A stretch of DNA of 64,000 nucleotides from Pegoplata infirma (taxonomy: Eukaryota; Arthropoda; Insecta; Diptera; Anthomyiidae). The stretch is from positions 231,606,023-231,670,022 of the forward strand of contig OY992536.1 of assembly GCA_963921195.1 (NCBI GenBank), read 5' to 3'. The notes beneath the pieces are model-generated. The model searched no databases and was not told the DNA's origin. It worked only from the letters and a program-made list of their open reading frames with translations. Below, piece after piece: positions 59,585 to 64,000 of this stretch. The number at the start of each line of letters is the position of its first letter. Position 1 is the stretch's first letter. Position numbers and translations under genes: made by a program.

Positions 59585-59930
59585 CCCTTACCACAAGAAA
59601 ACAAAAAGTCTATTTTAACAAAAGTTTTATTTTAAATTTCAAATTTTCAATACATTTTTTGAAAGCCGATTTTAAAAACAAACAGCTTTACCACAAGAAA
59701 ATAAATTTAAAATGAGCTTTTAACTTTATTTCCATACAAATTGTTTTTGTTTTTAAAATCGACTTTCAAAAAATGTATTGAAAATTTGAAATTTAAAATA
59801 AAACTTTTGTTAAAATAGACTTTTTGTTTTCTTGTGGTAAGGGCCAAAAACAATTTGAATGGAAATACAATTAAAAGCTCATTTTAAATTTATTTTATTT
59901 TCTTGTGGTAAAGCTGATACATTTTTAAAT
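59585..59930. repeat. palindromic CTTACCACAAGAAAAC element
   Basis: CCCTTACCACAAGAAAACAA at 59585 faces its complement TTTTCTTGTGGTAAGGGCC near 59845. Inner and outer partial copies share AAAGTCTATTTTAACAAAAG. The same unit occurs at 58500-58960. Non-coding. Confidence 0.7.
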
Positions 59931-60243
59931 TTTTGGCATTTTTTTTTTTAGAAAAACTTCATTTGGCTCGCAACGGGTTAACCGATTTTAATGAAATTGG
60001 GATAGTTTAATATGTATTAAAATTACAATTCCAACGATACCCTATTTATTCGGATCGAACTATTTAAAGCCGAGATATAAGCGATTTCGTTTTTAACTTT
60101 AAAGCGATATATATCGCGAAATATTTCTAGCCGATCCCTGATTTTTTTTCGTTGGATTCTCCTCGAAAAGTGCTACTTCCAAAAAAAAAAAATATTTGGA
60201 GCAATACCAGCCAAATAGAGTTGTTCATTAAAAAAGCTCTGTT

Positions 60244-60694
60244 AGTGTCTCTTCACAATACAGCGGCAAGCAGCAGACAGCAAAATTTGTTGTTGGCGCA
60301 ACCAAAGGGTGTCCAAAAGCTTCGAGTCTCCAAAAAAGGAATTCACTAATTTGCAAGCGAGTTCCCGTGGAGAAATATTTGTTTATTTTCTTCTTGTCCG
60401 CAAAAAATATTTTTAGAAGTGTGTATTGGTAAATTCTGATTCAATTTGAGAATGTATTAGTGGATTTTGACAAATTCTGATTTAATTTTCTAATTGGATT
60501 CAAAATATTTTTCTCCACTACGAATGAAAAACTAAAGAAGAATTCATCCATATCTCTCCGCGGGAACTTGATTCCAGAGGGTTCATTTACTTTCCCGTGT
60601 GATACGTCTTCTTTAATAGTCTTTGGGCGCAACAACAAAATAAATGTAAAAATTTTGCTGTCTTCTGCTTGCTGCTGTATTGTGAAGAGACACT
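60244..60694. mobile_element. family-C MITE, third copy, with an internal insertion
   Basis: AGTGTCTCTTCACAATACAG at 60244 mirrors TGTATTGTGAAGAGACACT ending at 60694. About 330 bp of unrelated sequence (roughly 60305-60630) separate the normally adjacent arms. Confidence 0.72.
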
Positions 60695-61850
60695 TAAGTT
60701 GTGGCTGGTAAAAATCGCTAGATTTCCCCCTGCCCACTAAATCACTTTTTTCCTGCTAGGCGCAAATTAAAAACGCTATTTTTAGCAGGAAAAACACCAA
60801 ATTGGCAACAGTGGGTGTAAATAGTGGTGCAACGAGATTGCAATAAATTTTCAGTTTTATTAAAAAAATAGTGTAAATTTAGAAAATTATTGTATATTAG
60901 TGATATTATTGCACTGAATTGTTAAAATAAAGCTAATTTAGCATAATACACATGAATTTTTGACGATAATAAGAAGCAAAATTCCATTTTTTTTAATCAT
61001 TCTGTAACAAAATTTTTGCATCAGAATTTTGTGGGCAATCAAAGCAAGCAAAATCTCACGCAATCATCAACTAATATTACTCAATACCATATAAAGAAAC
61101 AATAGCAAAAGGAACTAGTCACGAATTGTAAACTCCTCCTCATAAATTGTTAAAGTTGTGTGAATTAATTTTCAAATCATCAAAGAATTATTAAAGTTAC
61201 ACAAATAAATGTAAGTAGAGATTGTATTTATAATTAAGATAAATGTCCTAAATTCCACAGATGGAAAGGAAACGTGCAATGTATATACTTTTATAACCAT
61301 AATTGAAGAGATAAATAGTGGGTTTAGGGCAAATTCAAAATGTTTTTGAAAGGTAATGTTTCGGGACTTAAAATTGGTTGTCTTAGGGCCAAATTCAAAA
61401 TGGAAACGGCAAATATCTTTGGTTTTAATAGGCAATTTTTAATATCGGAAAATAAAGGTCCCGATGTAAGTCACTAATTTTATCTTTATAATGAAGAAAA
61501 AAGCCCCTAACATGAGGTATAGGCCATTTTATTAAATCGTCAGTTAAAAAACTGTATTTGCTCTACGTTTCGGATATGTAGAATTTCTGCGCTCTTAGTC
61601 TATCGTTATTTCATTTTAGTAGGATTGGAGAAATGTTCTTTCTATCCTCATACCTATTTTACACTATCACACTTTTCCATTATACACATCAAAATTTACC
61701 AGATTCAGTAGTATTTTCAACTATTCTACAAAGGTTTTTTCAGCTTGTTTTCTTTAATTCCCGTATTAGCTTCTTAACGGTTTTTAATTCACTTCTATAC
61801 TGCGCCTAGCTGCCATCTTTGTTGTATCTTTTAGCAAGCTTAAATTTTTC
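60695..61850. other. intergenic DNA
   Basis: AT-rich with stops in all frames. An isolated consensus-like donor, AATGTAAGTAG near 61208, follows A-rich sequence, but nothing coding can be attached to it. Confidence 0.4.
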
Positions 61851-61854
61851 TGTA

Positions 61855-62695
61855 AGAAAAACGTCTAAGAATCTTAAAATTTTTTTTATAAAAGAAAAAT
61901 GTCTCAGAATCTGAAAATTTTTCTATCAGAAAGATATCTCAGAATCTGATAATTTTTCTATAAGAAAAATGTCTCGGAATCTGAGAATTTTTGTATGCGC
62001 ATAACAGAAAAAATTCTCAGATTCTAAGACATTTTTCCTATAGAAAAGTTCTCATATTCTGAGTCTTCTCAGATTCTGAGACAATTTTCTTAAAGAAAAA
62101 TTCTCAGATTCATTTTGCTAATAGAAAAATTCTCAGATTTTGAAACATTTTACTTACAGAATAATTCTTAGATTCTGAGAAATTTTTCTTATAGAATTCT
62201 GAGAAATTTAGCTTACAGAATAATTCTCAGTTACAGAGACATTTGTGTTAGATTCTGTGAATTTTTCTATAATTAATACATATGTCTCAGAAACTGAAAA
62301 TTTTTCTATAAGTAAAATGTCTCAGAATCTGAAAATTTTTTATAAGAAAAATGTCTCAAAATCTGTGAATTTTTTTAAAAGAAAAAAGTCTCAGAATCTG
62401 AGAATTTTTCAAAAAGAAAAATGTCTCAGAATCTGAGAATTTTTTATAATTAAAATGTTTAAGAATCTTAGAATTTTTCTATAAAAAAGAATCTGAGATA
62501 TATTCTATAAGAAAAATATCTCAGAATCTAAGAAATTTTCTTTAAGGAAAATATCTCAGAATCTTAGAATTTTTCCATAAGAAAAATATCTCAGAATCTT
62601 AGAATTTTGCTATTGGAAAAATAATTCAAAATTTTTCTATAGAAAAAATATCTTAAATCTGACAATACGAAAAATATCTTATTAAAAATCTAAAT
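61855..62695. repeat. degenerate ~30-bp minisatellite, strand-switched twice
   Basis: Units such as ATAAGAAAAATGTCTCAGAA run forward (61855-62000), reversed as AAATTCTCAGATTCTAAGAC (62005-62260), and forward again (62265-62690). Word content matches the third section of the minisatellite in element Y. The CACCCAAAAAA ends of Y are not seen near it. Confidence 0.75.
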
Positions 62696-62699
62696 CTGT

Positions 62700-63465
62700 A
62701 GCAAATACCCGATCTAAATTTTGTTCGGTTTGATGCATTTTTCTAATGCCTAATTCATATTATTTAAACATTAACAAAAGTGCCAACAACACAAAAAAAA
62801 ATTAAACAAATGCCTATTATATTTTTGGTGGTTTTCTTTATATAAAACTGTATATTTTGGCTCTAAAAAATATTTTTCTAATATATGATTTCGTAGCTCT
62901 TTCTGTTTTGATTTCGTATTATTTGTTGATAAACAATTTTAGTTTGATTTTGGCAACCTATGTACATACAATTTTAAGTTCCCATTATGTACTAACAAAG
63001 TATAAATATATATTACATAGAAATATGTTTAATAAAAATGTTGAAAGCAAAACAAAAATAGAGCAATGAATGAAAAATTGACGTATTTGATACAAAAAGA
63101 CAATATTTATAAACAAAAGTATTAGCTCACGACTGCGTAAGTTGAGAGAATTCAAAGACAAAATTTATTATCAAGAGAATGTTAAGAATTGTTCGTTTTT
63201 TAATAAAAATTAAAATACATTTTACTTGGTATTTTGTAAAGTGATGAAATTAATAATAACTGTCATATATAAATTTGTATTTAAATAATTTTAATCATTA
63301 CTTTTGTCATCATTTACTGTATGTAAATAGTCTTTTTATTGTAAAGATAATCGATTTTTACATAGAATTACATTATACATTTATACTCTTAACCTACAAT
63401 GTCAAAAGAGGTATATTAAATTTGTTAGATTGAATGCGTTTTTTTTTTCTTTAAATTAACCACCA
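62700..63465. other. intergenic DNA
   Basis: AT-rich; no exon, RNA gene or clear repeat was seen. Confidence 0.4.
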
Positions 63466-63578
63466 GTTTCTGTAATACGAACGCCATTCTTGACGAATTT
63501 GTGTGTATTTTGTTATTGTAACAAAAACAAAATACATGCATATTCGTCGCAGACAAATGGCGTTCGTATTACAGAAAC
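63466..63578. mobile_element. 113-bp palindromic MITE
   Basis: GTTTCTGTAATACGAACGCC is mirrored perfectly by GGCGTTCGTATTACAGAAAC, with ACAAAATA pairs inside. It lies next to an inverted fragment of the GGNBP2 intron 2 repeat (63592-63650). Confidence 0.8.
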
Positions 63579-63650
63579 GTCAGAAATTTGTGTCTTGCAA
63601 TATTGCACTGTTGCAAGGGTCAAGCATTTTGGAAGACAATACCCTGATTG

Positions 63651-64000
63651 TAAAAATTATTGGAGTTTGATGAAAATCATTTTCTTTCTCAATGATTAAA
63701 TGGATCTAAGGATCTTTAAGAACAAAATTTTACAGAAAAATTTTTATTGAAAAAAATTAAAAAATTGTTTATACCGTTCACTTTCACAGGGCACCCACCG
63801 ATTGTCCAGAAACTTGCATATAGGAAAGAGGGAAGCAAAATAAGAGTAACCTGTTTTTTATAGCTGCCCAATCTTACATTTAACGGGTCAAAGGGGAGGG
63901 GAAAATAGGTATTTTTTTCGTTTTTTGAGGATTTTTCCCATTTCTTAAAAAGAAACTATATGAACATTTTATACAGGTCGAAAGGTTTTTTAAGTCCTTT
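63651..64000. other. window end, possible repeat fragment
   Basis: From about 63780 the sequence (CACAGGGCACCCACCGATTG, then a G-rich AAAGGGGAGGGGAAAAT) resembles in style, though not in exact bases, the family-D interior. It runs off the window. No gene seen. Confidence 0.3.

Noticed and set aside
61130..61215. 5' non-coding exon of a further gene with a GTAAGTAG donor
   Set aside because: A single donor-like match in AT-rich DNA is expected by chance, and no coding exon follows in the window.
1..64000. tRNA, rRNA or other structural RNA genes
   Set aside because: No stretch showed a tRNA cloverleaf with A/B box motifs or rRNA-like sequence on reading both strands; a dedicated scan was not possible.

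Overview
The window looks like nuclear DNA from a fly, most likely a calyptrate fly such as a blow fly or house-fly relative. It is very AT-rich. Its protein-coding exons have GT-AG introns and read as close relatives of Drosophila and mammalian proteins, and long stretches are filled with nested, mostly non-autonomous transposable elements. The host identification is an inference from protein similarity and repeat style; no bacterial, plasmid or viral signature was seen.

Four host genes can be reconstructed. (1) DDB1, the damaged-DNA-binding / CUL4 ubiquitin ligase adaptor, on the minus strand from 13513 leftwards. Nine exons encode about the first 921 residues; the 3' end lies beyond base 1. 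Its introns 3 (5.9 kb) and 5 (3.6 kb) are swollen with repeats, and intron 3 holds a damaged second copy of part of exon 8. (2) A GGNBP2 (gametogenetin-binding protein 2, ZNF403) homologue on the plus strand, five exons from 34465 to 52653, with a 9.3 kb first intron. (3) Mediator subunit MED27 on the minus strand, six exons, 53042-55847, tail to tail with GGNBP2. (4) RtcA, RNA 3'-terminal phosphate cyclase, an intronless plus-strand ORF at 56070-57149, head to head with MED27 across a 222-bp shared promoter interval. These are unrelated housekeeping functions (ubiquitin ligation, a nuclear zinc-binding protein, transcription, RNA end processing); apart from the shared MED27/RtcA promoter region, nothing suggests co-operation.

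The 21 kb between DDB1 and GGNBP2 (13514-34464) is a stratified transposon graveyard. It contains: a 2.8 kb foldback element whose ~1 kb arms are made of 20/21-bp tandem repeats; a dead jockey/CR1-like LINE; four copies of a 300-bp MITE (family A here) each with a perfect 7-bp target duplication; a 6.5 kb element X inserted in one of them; a smaller TA-flanked MITE (family B) inside X; and a ~4 kb TA-flanked element Y inside that, filled with a 30-bp CTATAG-centred minisatellite that switches strand. A second Y copy sits in the fourth family-A MITE. Insertion order can be read off directly: LINE, then A, then X, then B, then Y.

Right of RtcA (57150-64000) I see no further gene, only palindromic MITEs, inverted repeats and another degenerate minisatellite. 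Family names A, B, C, D, X and Y are labels used only here.
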